From the NCBI RefSeq assembly GCF_044466355.1, contig NZ_JBITMQ010000011.1:124001-188000 (forward strand): a DNA stretch of 64,000 nt. Direction: 5' to 3'. The notes under the pieces are model-generated. The model was not told the origin of the DNA. It ran no database searches and worked only from the letters and a program-made list of their open reading frames with translations. Positions within the stretch are counted from its first letter, which is position 1; the number at the start of each line of letters is the position of its first letter. Position numbers and translations under genes: made by a program. Positions 33,648 to 42,713 of the stretch are shown piece by piece. Source of the stretch: Actinophytocola sp044466355 (GTDB lineage: Bacteria > Actinomycetota > Actinomycetes > Mycobacteriales > Pseudonocardiaceae).

Positions 33648-36136
33648 CAGCCATCGAAGAAAAGCCGGAGGCAGCGCCCGTACCCGAGGGGCACGTGCGG
33701 CTGACCATCGACGGGGTCGAGGTCATCGCGCCCAAGGGTGAGCTGCTGATCCGCACGGCGGAGCGCCTCGGCACCGTGATCCCGCGGTTCTGCGACCACC
33801 CGCTCCTCGACCCGGCAGGCGCCTGCCGCCAGTGCCTGGTCGAGGTGGAGATGGGTGGCCGGCCGATGCCGAAGCCGCAGGCCTCCTGCACCATCACGGT
33901 CGCCGACGGCATGGTCGTGAAGACGCAGCTGACCTCGCCGGTGGCCGACAAGGCCCAGCAGGGCGTGATGGAGCTGCTGCTCATCAACCACCCGCTGGAC
34001 TGCCCGATCTGCGACAAGGGCGGCGAGTGCCCACTGCAGAACCAGGCGCTGGCGCACGGCCGCGCGGACTCCCGGTTCGTCGAGACGAAGCGGACGTTCC
34101 CGAAGCCGATCCCGGTGTCCACGCAGGTGCTGCTCGACCGCGAGCGGTGCGTGCTCTGCCAGCGCTGCACCCGGTTCTCCGACCAGATCGCCGGTGACCC
34201 GTTCATCGACCTGCTGGAGCGCGGCGCGCAGCAGCAGATCGGCATCGCGCAGAACAAGCCGTTCCAGTCGTACTTCTCGGGCAACACCATCCAGATCTGC
34301 CCGGTCGGTGCGCTCACCTCCGCCGCGTACCGGTTCCGGTCGCGGCCGTTCGACCTGGTGTCCACGTCGAGCGTGTGCGAGCACTGCAGCTCGGGCTGCG
34401 CGGAGCGCACGGACTTCCGCCGCGGCAAGGTGATGCGCAAGCTCGCAGGCGACGACCCGGAGGTCAACGAGGAGTGGATCTGCGACAAGGGCCGCTTCGC
34501 GTTCCGGTACGTCACCGCGGGCGACCGGATCACCCGGCCGATGGTGCGCGACGCCAAGACCGGTGAGCTGGCCCCGACGTCGTGGACCGACGCGCTGCGG
34601 GTCGCGGCCGAGGGGCTCACGAAGGCCCGTGACGGCAAGGGCGCCGCGGTGCTGACCGGTGGCCGCCTGACCGTCGAGGACGCCTACGCGTACGCCAAGT
34701 TCGCCCGTGTCGCGCTGAACACCAACGACATCGACTTCCGCGCCCGTGCGCACTCGGGAGAGGAGCTGGACTTCCTGGCCTCCCGCGTCGTGGGCACCAC
34801 ACCCGAGGACGGGGTCACGTTCTCCGCGATCGAGGCCGCGCCGTCGGTGCTGTGCGTGGCGTTCGAGCCGGAGGAAGAGGCGCCGATCGTGTTCCTGCGG
34901 CTGCGCAAGGCGGCCCGCAAGAACCGCGCCAAGATCTTCCACATCGGACAGTGGACGTCACCGGGTGTCGAGAAGACGATCCGGCCGTTCTCCGTCGACA
35001 AGGGGTCGATCGGCACGCTGCTCGCCTGCCAGCCCGGCGGCGAGACCGCGGCGGTCGAGGGCCTGGTCACGCACGCCCCGGACGTGTCCGAGGCGCTGTC
35101 GCAGCCCGGTGCGGTGATCCTGGTCGGCGAGCGGGCCGCGCAGATCCCCGGCCTGCTGACCGAGCTGGTCAAGCTCGGCGAGGTCACCGGTGCGCGGATC
35201 GCGTGGATCCCGCGCCGTGCCGGTGAGCGTGGCGCGCTGGAGGCCGGTGCGGCCCCGACGCTGCTGCCCGGCGGCCGTCTGGTCACGGACATCGACGCGC
35301 GGGCCGAGGTCGAGCAGGCCTGGGGCCTCGCGGCCGGTTCGCTGCCCGTGGTCACGGGGCGCGACACCACCGGCATCCTGGGCGCCGCCGCGGACGGACG
35401 GCTGGACGGCCTGGTCGTCGGCGGTGTCGAGATCGACGACCTGCCCGACCCGGCGCTCGCCGAGGAAGCCCTGCGCAAGGCGGGTTTCGTCGTCAGCCTC
35501 GAACTGCGGGCCTCCGCGGTCACCGAGTTCGCCGACGTGGTCCTGCCGGTCGCCCCGGCCGTCGAGAAGTCCGGCACCTTCGTCAACTGGGAGGGCCGTC
35601 GCCGCGAGTTCGGCGCCACCCTCGAGGGCACCGGCTCGCTGCCGGACTGCCGGGTGCTCGACACGCTCGGCGTCGAGATGGACGTCGACCTGTTCACCCA
35701 GACCCCGCAGGCCGCCGCCGGTGACCTGGCGAAGCTGCCGTCGGTGCTGCGCAAGGCTGCGCTGCCGGTCGAGTCGGCCGTACCGGCCCCGTCGGTGGGC
35801 GAGGGCCAGGCGGTCCTCGCGACCTGGCGGCAGCTGCTGGACAACGGGTCGCTGCAGTCGGACGAGCCGCACCTCGCGGGCACGCAACGCCCGGCGGTGG
35901 CCCGGCTCAACGCCGAGACCGCACGGCGGCTGGGTGTGAACGGCACCGCGACCGTCAAGACCGAGCACGGCTCGGTCACGCTGCCGGTCGAGCACGCCGA
36001 CCTCCCCGACGGGGTGGTCTGGCTGCCAACGAACTCCGGCCCGTCGAAGGTCCGCCGCGTCCTGCGCGCCGGGCACGGCGACGTCGTGACCGTCACGGCC
36101 GAGAACCTGCTCACCGGAAGCACAGGAGGCGAGTGA
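33644..36136 (+). CDS. nuoG: NADH-quinone oxidoreductase subunit G
   Basis: 830 residues. The N-terminal ferredoxin-like [2Fe-2S] part has CDHPLLDPAGACRQC; N5 region HPLDCPICDKGGECPLQ (with its His); N4 region RCVLCQRCTRF. The extra N7 cluster ligands are kept: C245-x2-C248-x3-C252-x27-C280. A molybdopterin-oxidoreductase-like domain follows, which is structural in complex I. Ends 4 bases before nuoH. Confidence 0.97.
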   Translation: MTAIEEKPEAAPVPEGHVRLTIDGVEVIAPKGELLIRTAERLGTVIPRFCDHPLLDPAGACRQCLVEVEMGGRPMPKPQASCTITVADGMVVKTQLTSPVADKAQQGVMELLLINHPLDCPICDKGGECPLQNQALAHGRADSRFVETKRTFPKPIPVSTQVLLDRERCVLCQRCTRFSDQIAGDPFIDLLERGAQQQIGIAQNKPFQSYFSGNTIQICPVGALTSAAYRFRSRPFDLVSTSSVCEHCSSGCAERTDFRRGKVMRKLAGDDPEVNEEWICDKGRFAFRYVTAGDRITRPMVRDAKTGELAPTSWTDALRVAAEGLTKARDGKGAAVLTGGRLTVEDAYAYAKFARVALNTNDIDFRARAHSGEELDFLASRVVGTTPEDGVTFSAIEAAPSVLCVAFEPEEEAPIVFLRLRKAARKNRAKIFHIGQWTSPGVEKTIRPFSVDKGSIGTLLACQPGGETAAVEGLVTHAPDVSEALSQPGAVILVGERAAQIPGLLTELVKLGEVTGARIAWIPRRAGERGALEAGAAPTLLPGGRLVTDIDARAEVEQAWGLAAGSLPVVTGRDTTGILGAAADGRLDGLVVGGVEIDDLPDPALAEEALRKAGFVVSLELRASAVTEFADVVLPVAPAVEKSGTFVNWEGRRREFGATLEGTGSLPDCRVLDTLGVEMDVDLFTQTPQAAAGDLAKLPSVLRKAALPVESAVPAPSVGEGQAVLATWRQLLDNGSLQSDEPHLAGTQRPAVARLNAETARRLGVNGTATVKTEHGSVTLPVEHADLPDGVVWLPTNSGPSKVRRVLRAGHGDVVTVTAENLLTGSTGGE

Positions 36137-36140
36137 GCCA

Positions 36141-37454
36141 ATGGACAGGGCTGCACTCCTTGCCGACGACCCCCTCTGGCTGATCCTGATCAAGGCCGTG
36201 GTCATCCTCCTCATCGGACCGATCATGACCGTGATCCTGATCGTGGCCGAGCGGAAGATCATCGGGCGCATGCAGCAGCGGCCCGGCCCCAACCGGGTCG
36301 GCCCGTTCGGACTGCTCCAGTCCGTCGCGGACGCGATCAAGCTCCCGTTCAAGGAGCAGATCATCCCGGAGAGCGCGGACCGGAAGGTCTACTTCCTCGC
36401 GCCGGTCATCGCCACGATCCCCGCGTTGATCGCGCTGTCGGTGATGCCGATCGGCCCGGAGGTCTCGATCTTCGGCGAGCGGACGGTGCTCCAGCTGGTC
36501 GAGCTGCCCGTCGGCGCGCTGGTCGTGCTGGCCTGCTCCTCGGTCGGCGTCTACGGCATCGTGCTCGCCGGCTGGTCGTCCGGATCGCCGTACCCGCTGC
36601 TCGGCGGGCTCCGCTCGGCCGCGCAGGTGATCTCCTACGAGATCGCGCTCGGCCTCTCGATCGTCGCGGTGGTGCTGTACACGGGGTCACTGTCCACCGG
36701 CGACATCGTGGACAGCCAGCAGAACGGCTGGTACTTCTACCTGCTGATCCCGAGCTTCCTGATCTTCCTGGTGTCGATGGTCGGCGAGACCAACCGAGCC
36801 CCGTTCGACCTCCCGGAGGCCGAGTCGGAGCTGGTCGGCGGTTTCCACACCGAGTACAGCTCGATGAAGTTCGCGCTGTTCTTCCTCGCCGAGTACGCGA
36901 ACATGGTGATCCTGTCGGCGTTCGCCACCACGTTGTTCCTCGGCGGGTACATGGCCCCGTGGCCGATCTCGCTGATCGGCGACAACTACTTCAACTCGGG
37001 CTGGTGGCCGGTCCTCTGGTTCTTCGGCAAGATCCTGGTGCTGCTGTTCGGGTTCATCTGGCTGCGCGCGACGCTCCCGAGGTTCCGCTACGACCAGTTC
37101 ATGAAGCTCGGCTGGAAGGTCCTGGTCCCGGCCAACCTGGTCTGGATCGTCGCCGTCGTCGCGGTGCGGGCGTTCCGCAACGAGCAGAACATCTCCACCG
37201 GTCAGTGGGTGTTCTGGCTCGCCGCCGGGGTGGTCGTGCTGATCCTGCTGGCGCTGCTGCTGCCCGACCGCAAGGTCGAGGACGACGAGGACCGCGTGCC
37301 GATCACCGGCGGCGGCTTCCCCGTGCCGCCGCTCGACCTGCAGATCCCAGAGCCACCGAAGCGCAAGGCCGTCCGCGGCCGGGAGCGCAGGCGCCAGCGG
37401 GCCACCGTGGCGGCCGCGGCGCAGGAGAAGGAGTCCACCGATGGGGATGTTTGA
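36141..37454 (+). CDS. nuoH: NADH-quinone oxidoreductase subunit H
   Basis: 437 residues, about eight to nine helices. Quinone-channel signatures AERKIIGRMQQRPGPNRVGP and ETNRAPFDLPEAESELVGGF are present. A ~75-residue cytoplasmic C-terminal tail, highly basic at the end (RKAVRGRERRRQRA), extends beyond the E. coli protein. Its last 14 bases overlap nuoI, whose GGAGAAGGAG ribosome site lies in the nuoH coding end. Confidence 0.97.
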   Translation: MDRAALLADDPLWLILIKAVVILLIGPIMTVILIVAERKIIGRMQQRPGPNRVGPFGLLQSVADAIKLPFKEQIIPESADRKVYFLAPVIATIPALIALSVMPIGPEVSIFGERTVLQLVELPVGALVVLACSSVGVYGIVLAGWSSGSPYPLLGGLRSAAQVISYEIALGLSIVAVVLYTGSLSTGDIVDSQQNGWYFYLLIPSFLIFLVSMVGETNRAPFDLPEAESELVGGFHTEYSSMKFALFFLAEYANMVILSAFATTLFLGGYMAPWPISLIGDNYFNSGWWPVLWFFGKILVLLFGFIWLRATLPRFRYDQFMKLGWKVLVPANLVWIVAVVAVRAFRNEQNISTGQWVFWLAAGVVVLILLALLLPDRKVEDDEDRVPITGGGFPVPPLDLQIPEPPKRKAVRGRERRRQRATVAAAAQEKESTDGDV

Positions 37455-37989
37455 TCCGTTCAAGGGCTTCGGCGTCACCTTCTCGACGATGTTCAAGAAG
37501 GTCGTCACCGAGCAGTACCCGGAGGACTTCCGGCCGACCGCGCCGCGCTACCACGGCCGCCACCAGCTCAACCGGCACCCGGACGGGCTGGAGAAGTGCG
37601 TCGGCTGCGAGCTGTGCGCGTGGGCCTGCCCGGCGGACGCGATCTTCGTCGAGGGCGGCGACAACACCGACGAGGAGCGCTACTCGCCCGGTGAGCGGTA
37701 CGGCAAGGACTACCAGATCAACTACCTGCGGTGCATCGGCTGCGGCCTGTGCATCGAGGCCTGCCCGACCCGGTCGCTGACCATGCTCAACGACTACGAG
37801 CTGGCCAACGACAACCGGCAGGACCTGATCTGGACCAAGGAAGACCTGATGGCGCCGCTCATGAAGGGCATGGAGCAGCCGCCGCACCCCATGCGCCTCG
37901 GTGACGACGAGAAGGACTACTACGTCGACGCGCCGCACCTGGCTCGCAAGTGGGGCTACCCCGATCCGACCAAGGAGGGTGCCAAATGA
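37441..37989 (+). CDS. nuoI: NADH-quinone oxidoreductase subunit I
   Basis: 182 residues. Two [4Fe-4S] ferredoxin motifs, CVGCELCAWACP and CIGCGLCIEACP, hold clusters N6a and N6b that pass electrons to N2. The amphipathic N-terminus (FKGFGVTFSTMFKKVVTEQYP) lies against the membrane. Overlaps nuoH and nuoJ. Confidence 0.97.
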   Translation: MGMFDPFKGFGVTFSTMFKKVVTEQYPEDFRPTAPRYHGRHQLNRHPDGLEKCVGCELCAWACPADAIFVEGGDNTDEERYSPGERYGKDYQINYLRCIGCGLCIEACPTRSLTMLNDYELANDNRQDLIWTKEDLMAPLMKGMEQPPHPMRLGDDEKDYYVDAPHLARKWGYPDPTKEGAK

Positions 37990-38831
37990 CCGCGGCACTT
38001 GAGCTGGCGCAGGGTGTCCAGAACGAGATGTCGACCGGCGAGTCGATCTCGTTCTGGGTGCTCGGGCCGCTCGCGCTGCTCGGCGCGCTCGGCATGATCT
38101 TCGCGCGCAACGCGGTGCACTCGGCGCTGTTCCTGGTGCTGACGATGCTGTCGCTCGGTGTGCTCTACATGGTCCAGCAGGCGCCGTTCCTCGGCTTCGT
38201 GCAGATCATCGTCTACACCGGCGCGATCATGATGCTGTTCCTCTTCGTGCTGATGATGGTCGGCCGCGAGTCCTCGGACTCCGTGGTCGAGGTGCTGCGC
38301 GGGCAGCGGCTGATGGCCGCGCTCCTCGGCCTCGGCCTCGCGGTCCTGGTCGTCACCGCGGTCGCCCGGTCGCTGACCGACGTGACGCCGGTCGGCCTGC
38401 AGGGCCAGGAGGCCAACGGCGGCGTCGGCAACGTCGAGAACCTCGGCCGGTCACTGTTCACCGACTGGCTGTTCCCGTTCGAGCTCACCTCGGCGCTGCT
38501 GATCACCGCGGCCGTCGGCGCGATGGTGCTGGGCTACGTCGACCGGCACACCCGCGGCCGCAAGACGCAGAAGGAGATGGTCGAGGCCCGCTTCCGCGGC
38601 GAGCACGAGCGCCCGTCGCCGCTGCCCGGTCCCGGTGTGTTCGCCACGTCGAACTCGGTCGCCACGCCCGCGCTGCTGCCGGACGGCTCGGTCGCGCCGG
38701 AGTCGCTGTCGCGGCTCATCGACAACGCCGCGGCCGAGCGGTTCGACGAGGAGCGCAAGGCCGTCGCGGGCAGCACCCACGCGGCCGACGCCCGCGCGCT
38801 CAACCCGACCAGGGAAGGGGAAACCCGGTGA
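37986..38831 (+). CDS. nuoJ: NADH-quinone oxidoreductase subunit J
   Basis: 281 residues from ATG 37986. Five helices, with the conserved third-helix region FVQIIVYTGAIMMLFLFVLM. A hydrophilic C-terminal tail of about 90 residues (from roughly 190) makes it about 100 residues longer than E. coli NuoJ, as in other actinomycetes. 4-base overlaps with nuoI and nuoK. Confidence 0.96.
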   Translation: MTAALELAQGVQNEMSTGESISFWVLGPLALLGALGMIFARNAVHSALFLVLTMLSLGVLYMVQQAPFLGFVQIIVYTGAIMMLFLFVLMMVGRESSDSVVEVLRGQRLMAALLGLGLAVLVVTAVARSLTDVTPVGLQGQEANGGVGNVENLGRSLFTDWLFPFELTSALLITAAVGAMVLGYVDRHTRGRKTQKEMVEARFRGEHERPSPLPGPGVFATSNSVATPALLPDGSVAPESLSRLIDNAAAERFDEERKAVAGSTHAADARALNPTREGETR

Positions 38832-39127
38832 CCCCCACGGTCTACCTGCTGCTCTCCGCGCTGCTGTTCACCATCGGCGCGGTGGGGGTGCTGGTCCGGC
38901 GCAACGCGATCGTCGTGTTCATGTGCATCGAGCTGATGCTGAACGCGGTGAACCTGTCGCTGGTCACGTTCGCCAGGATCAACGGCTCGCTCGACGGGCA
39001 GATCATGGCGTTCTTCGTGATGGTGGTGGCCGCGGCCGAGGTGGTCGTCGGCCTCGCGATCATCATGTCGATCTTCCGTACCCGCCGGTCGGCCTCCGTG
39101 GACGACGCCAACCTGCTGAAGTACTGA
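38828..39127 (+). CDS. nuoK: NADH-quinone oxidoreductase subunit K
   Basis: 99 residues, GTG start overlapping the nuoJ stop. Three helices with the two buried glutamates of the proton path in MCIELMLNAVN and AAAEVVVGLAI. Normal length for the family. Confidence 0.97.
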   Translation: MTPTVYLLLSALLFTIGAVGVLVRRNAIVVFMCIELMLNAVNLSLVTFARINGSLDGQIMAFFVMVVAAAEVVVGLAIIMSIFRTRRSASVDDANLLKY

Positions 39128-39137
39128 GGGGTATTCC

Positions 39138-41102
39138 GTGTCGTCTACATTCCTGCTGGCCCAGGCCCAGGAGGTCCAAGAGGCCAGCGGTGCCGCGGGC
39201 AGTGCCTGGTTGCTGATCGCCTTCCCGGTGATCGGTGCGGCCGTCCTGCTGCTCGGCGGCAAGGCCACCAACGCGTGGGGCCACCTGCTCGGCTGCGCCA
39301 CGGTCGTCGCGTCCTTCGTCTACGGCGTCATCCTGTTCCTCTCCTCGACCGGGTCGCCGGAGGGGGAGCGGGTGCAGAACCTGCACGTGTTCGACTGGAT
39401 CCCGGTCGGACAGCTGCAGGTGGACATCGGGCTGCGCATCGACCCGCTGTCGATCAGCTTCGTCCTGCTGATCACCGGTGTCGGCGCGCTGATCCACATC
39501 TACTCGATCGGCTACATGGCCGACGACCCCGACCGGCGGCGGTTCTTCGGGTACTTCAACCTGTTCGTCGCCGCGATGCTGATCCTGGTGCTGGGCAACA
39601 GCTTCGTGTCGCTGTACCTGGGCTGGGAGGGCGTGGGTCTCGCCTCGTACCTGCTGATCGGGTGGTACACGAACCGCCCGTCCGCGGCCACCGCGGCGAA
39701 GAAGGCGTTCCTGATGAACCGGGTCGGCGACGTCGGCCTGGCCATCGCGATCTTCATCATGTTCGCCGAACTCGGGACCACGCAGTACACCGAGGTGTTC
39801 GCGAACCTCGACCAGCTCTCGCCGGCGTCGATCACCGCGATCACGATCCTGCTGCTGCTGGGTGCCTGCGGTAAGTCCGGCCAGGTCCCGCTGCAGGCGT
39901 GGTTGCCGGACGCGATGGAGGGCCCGACCCCGGTCTCCGCCCTGATCCACGCGGCGACGATGGTGACCGCGGGCGTGTACCTGATCGCGCGGGCGAACCC
40001 GATCTACTCGCTGTCCGAGGACGGCAGGCTGGTCGTGATGATCGTCGGTGTGGTCACCCTGCTGTTCGGGTCGATCGTCGGCTGCGCGTACGACGACATC
40101 AAGAAGGTCCTCGCGTACTCGACGGTCAGCCAGATCGGCTACATGATGCTGGCCGTCGGCCTCGGTCCGTTCGGCTTCGCGCTCGGCATCGCCCACCTGC
40201 TCACGCACGGCTTCTTCAAGGCCGGGCTGTTCCTCGGCGCGGGCTCGGTCATGCACGCCATGAACGACGACGTCGACATGCGCCGCTACGGCGGGCTGGC
40301 GAAGGTCATGCCGATCACGTTCGTCACGTTCGGGCTCGGCTACCTCGCGCTGATCGGCTTCCCGTTCCTGTCGGGCTGGTTCTCGAAGGACGCGATCATC
40401 CACGCGGCGCTCGGCGAGGAGGGCTGGCGCGGCTGGGTGTTCGGTGGCGCCGCCCTGCTCGGCGTCGCGCTCACCGCGTTCTACATGACGCGGCTGATGT
40501 TCATGACCTTCTTCGGCAAGGCCCGGTGGAAGGAGCTGAAGTCCGAGGACGGCCGCGACTACCACCCGCACGAGGCGAAGCCGGTCATGTGGGTGCCGAT
40601 GGCGATCCTCGCGATCGGCTCGATCGGTGCCGGCGCGTACTTCTCGCTCGGCGACCGCCTGGTCGGCTGGCTGTCCCCGTCGCTCGGCGAGCTGCGGGAG
40701 AGCGAGCACCACGTGATCCCCGAGGGCCTGCTGCCGGTCCTCGTCATCGGGCTGATGGTGCTCGGTGTGCTGGCCGCGTGGCTGTTCGTCGGCCGCCGCG
40801 ACGTGCCGGTGGTCAAGCCGGAGCCGGTCAGCTTCCCGGTCCGCGCGGCACGCAAGGACCTGTACGGCAACGCCCTCAACGAGGCGCTGGTCGCCCGCCC
40901 GGGCACCTGGCTCACGCGGGCGCTGGTGTACGTGGACAACAAGGGCGTCGACGGGCTGGTGAACGGGATCGCCGCCGGGTTCGGCGGTAGCTCGGGCCGG
41001 CTGCGCAGACTCCAGACCGGGTTCGTCCGCTCCTACGCGGCGTCGATGCTCGCCGGTTCGATTCTGGTACTGATTGCCTTCCTGGCGGTGAGGTACGCGT
41101 GA
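39138..41102 (+). CDS. nuoL: NADH-quinone oxidoreductase subunit L
   Basis: 654 residues, GTG start 10 bases after nuoK. Antiporter-like proton-pumping subunit: LGWEGVGLASYLLIGW, KSGQVPLQAWLPDAMEGPTP and AYSTVSQIGYMMLA are diagnostic. About sixteen helices, including the long C-terminal lateral-helix region. Overlaps nuoM by 4 bases. Confidence 0.97.
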   Translation: MSSTFLLAQAQEVQEASGAAGSAWLLIAFPVIGAAVLLLGGKATNAWGHLLGCATVVASFVYGVILFLSSTGSPEGERVQNLHVFDWIPVGQLQVDIGLRIDPLSISFVLLITGVGALIHIYSIGYMADDPDRRRFFGYFNLFVAAMLILVLGNSFVSLYLGWEGVGLASYLLIGWYTNRPSAATAAKKAFLMNRVGDVGLAIAIFIMFAELGTTQYTEVFANLDQLSPASITAITILLLLGACGKSGQVPLQAWLPDAMEGPTPVSALIHAATMVTAGVYLIARANPIYSLSEDGRLVVMIVGVVTLLFGSIVGCAYDDIKKVLAYSTVSQIGYMMLAVGLGPFGFALGIAHLLTHGFFKAGLFLGAGSVMHAMNDDVDMRRYGGLAKVMPITFVTFGLGYLALIGFPFLSGWFSKDAIIHAALGEEGWRGWVFGGAALLGVALTAFYMTRLMFMTFFGKARWKELKSEDGRDYHPHEAKPVMWVPMAILAIGSIGAGAYFSLGDRLVGWLSPSLGELRESEHHVIPEGLLPVLVIGLMVLGVLAAWLFVGRRDVPVVKPEPVSFPVRAARKDLYGNALNEALVARPGTWLTRALVYVDNKGVDGLVNGIAAGFGGSSGRLRRLQTGFVRSYAASMLAGSILVLIAFLAVRYA

Positions 41103-42712
41103 GCACTACATCCTCTGCGCAGATGCTCGAGCCTGCGAGCAGCTCTTCGGGAGGGGCGGCCCTGCTCGTCGCCCTCCTGTTGATCCCGCTGGTCGGCGCC
41201 ATCGTGGTGGCGTTCCTGCGGGACAACGACCGCCTCGCCAAGCAGGTGGCACTCGGCTTCTCGCTCGTCGAGTTCGTGGTCATGGTGATCTCCTGGATCT
41301 CCTACGACCCGTCCGGCGCGCGGATGCAGCAGGCCTTCTCGGTCGACTGGATCCCCGCGCTCGGCGTGCACCTGTCGTTCGGCATCGACGGCATCGCGCT
41401 CGTGATGATCGCGGCGCTGGCGCTGCTGGTGCCGGTCGTCATCGGTGCCGGGTGGACGGACAAGCTGCCCGCCGACCGCAGCTCGGGCGCGTACCTGTCG
41501 CTGATCCTGCTGCAGCAGGCGATCACGATGGGCGCGTTCGCCGCGACCGACGTGTTCGTGTTCTACGTGCTGTTCGAGGTCATGCTGATCCCGATGTACT
41601 TCCTCATCGGGCAGTACGGCGGTCCGCGGCGCCAGTACGCGGCGGTCAAGTTCTTCCTGTACTCGTTCCTCGGCGGCATGATCATGCTGGCCTCGGCGAT
41701 CGGCGCCTACGTGCAGGCCGCCGACACGCTCGGGGAGGGCACGTTCGACTGGGCCACGCTCGTCCAGGTGGTCTCGGACGCGCCGCTTACGAACCAGATC
41801 TGGATCTTCCTCGGCTTCTTCCTCGCGTTCGCGGTGAAGGCGCCGCTGGTGCCGCTGCACACGTGGCTGCCGGACGCGGCCGCCGAGGCGCCCATCGGGG
41901 TCTCGGTGATCCTGATCGGTGTCCTCGACAAGGTCGGCACGTTCGGCTTCCTGCGCTACCTGCTGCCGATGACCCCGGAGGCCAGCAAGACGCTGGCGCC
42001 GCTGGTGCTCGTCATGGGTGTCGCCGGTGTCATCTACGGCGCGCTGCTCGCGACCGGGCAGCGGGACATGAAGCGGTTCGTCGCGTACGTGTCGGTCGCG
42101 CACTTCGGGTTCATCGCGCTCGGCATCTTCGCGTTCTCGGCGCAGTCCGAGACCGGCGCGGTGTCCTACATGCTCAACCACTCGATCTCGACCGGCATGC
42201 TGATCCTGGTGATCGGCATGGTCGTCGCGCGCGGCGGTTCGTCGCTGATCGCCGACTACGGCGGCCTCGCCAAGATCACCCCCGCGCTCGCGGGCGTGTT
42301 CCTGGTCGCCGGTCTCGCGTCGCTGTCGCTGCCGGGCACGAACTCGTTCATCTCCGAGTTCCTGGTGCTGATCGGGTCGTACGGCAACGAGCCGGTGTAC
42401 ACGGTCATCGCGACCGTCGGCATGATCTTCGCCGCGCTGTACATCCTCTGGCTCTACCAGCGGGTGTTCCACGGCCCGGTGCGCGGTAACGCCCTCGTGG
42501 ACGTCGCAGGCGGACCCGGCACGGCGGTCGCGCCGGAGGTCGGCGCACGCAAGGCCATCCTCGACCTGAGCGGCCGGGAGAAGCTGGTGCTCGCACCGCT
42601 CCTGGTCCTGGTGGTCGGCATCGGCTTCTACCCGAAGCCCGTGCTCGACGTGATCACCCCGACCGTCGACGCGACACTCCAGTCCGTCGGCATCTCGGAT
42701 GGAGGCAACTGA
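41099..42712 (+). CDS. nuoM: NADH-quinone oxidoreductase subunit M
   Basis: 537 residues, GTG start in the nuoL stop. Second antiporter-like subunit with FYVLFEVMLIPMYFLIG, AVKAPLVPLHTWLPDAAAEA and RFVAYVSVAHFGFIALG. Ends one base before nuoN. Confidence 0.97.
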   Translation: MSTTSSAQMLEPASSSSGGAALLVALLLIPLVGAIVVAFLRDNDRLAKQVALGFSLVEFVVMVISWISYDPSGARMQQAFSVDWIPALGVHLSFGIDGIALVMIAALALLVPVVIGAGWTDKLPADRSSGAYLSLILLQQAITMGAFAATDVFVFYVLFEVMLIPMYFLIGQYGGPRRQYAAVKFFLYSFLGGMIMLASAIGAYVQAADTLGEGTFDWATLVQVVSDAPLTNQIWIFLGFFLAFAVKAPLVPLHTWLPDAAAEAPIGVSVILIGVLDKVGTFGFLRYLLPMTPEASKTLAPLVLVMGVAGVIYGALLATGQRDMKRFVAYVSVAHFGFIALGIFAFSAQSETGAVSYMLNHSISTGMLILVIGMVVARGGSSLIADYGGLAKITPALAGVFLVAGLASLSLPGTNSFISEFLVLIGSYGNEPVYTVIATVGMIFAALYILWLYQRVFHGPVRGNALVDVAGGPGTAVAPEVGARKAILDLSGREKLVLAPLLVLVVGIGFYPKPVLDVITPTVDATLQSVGISDGGN

Positions 42713-42713
42713 G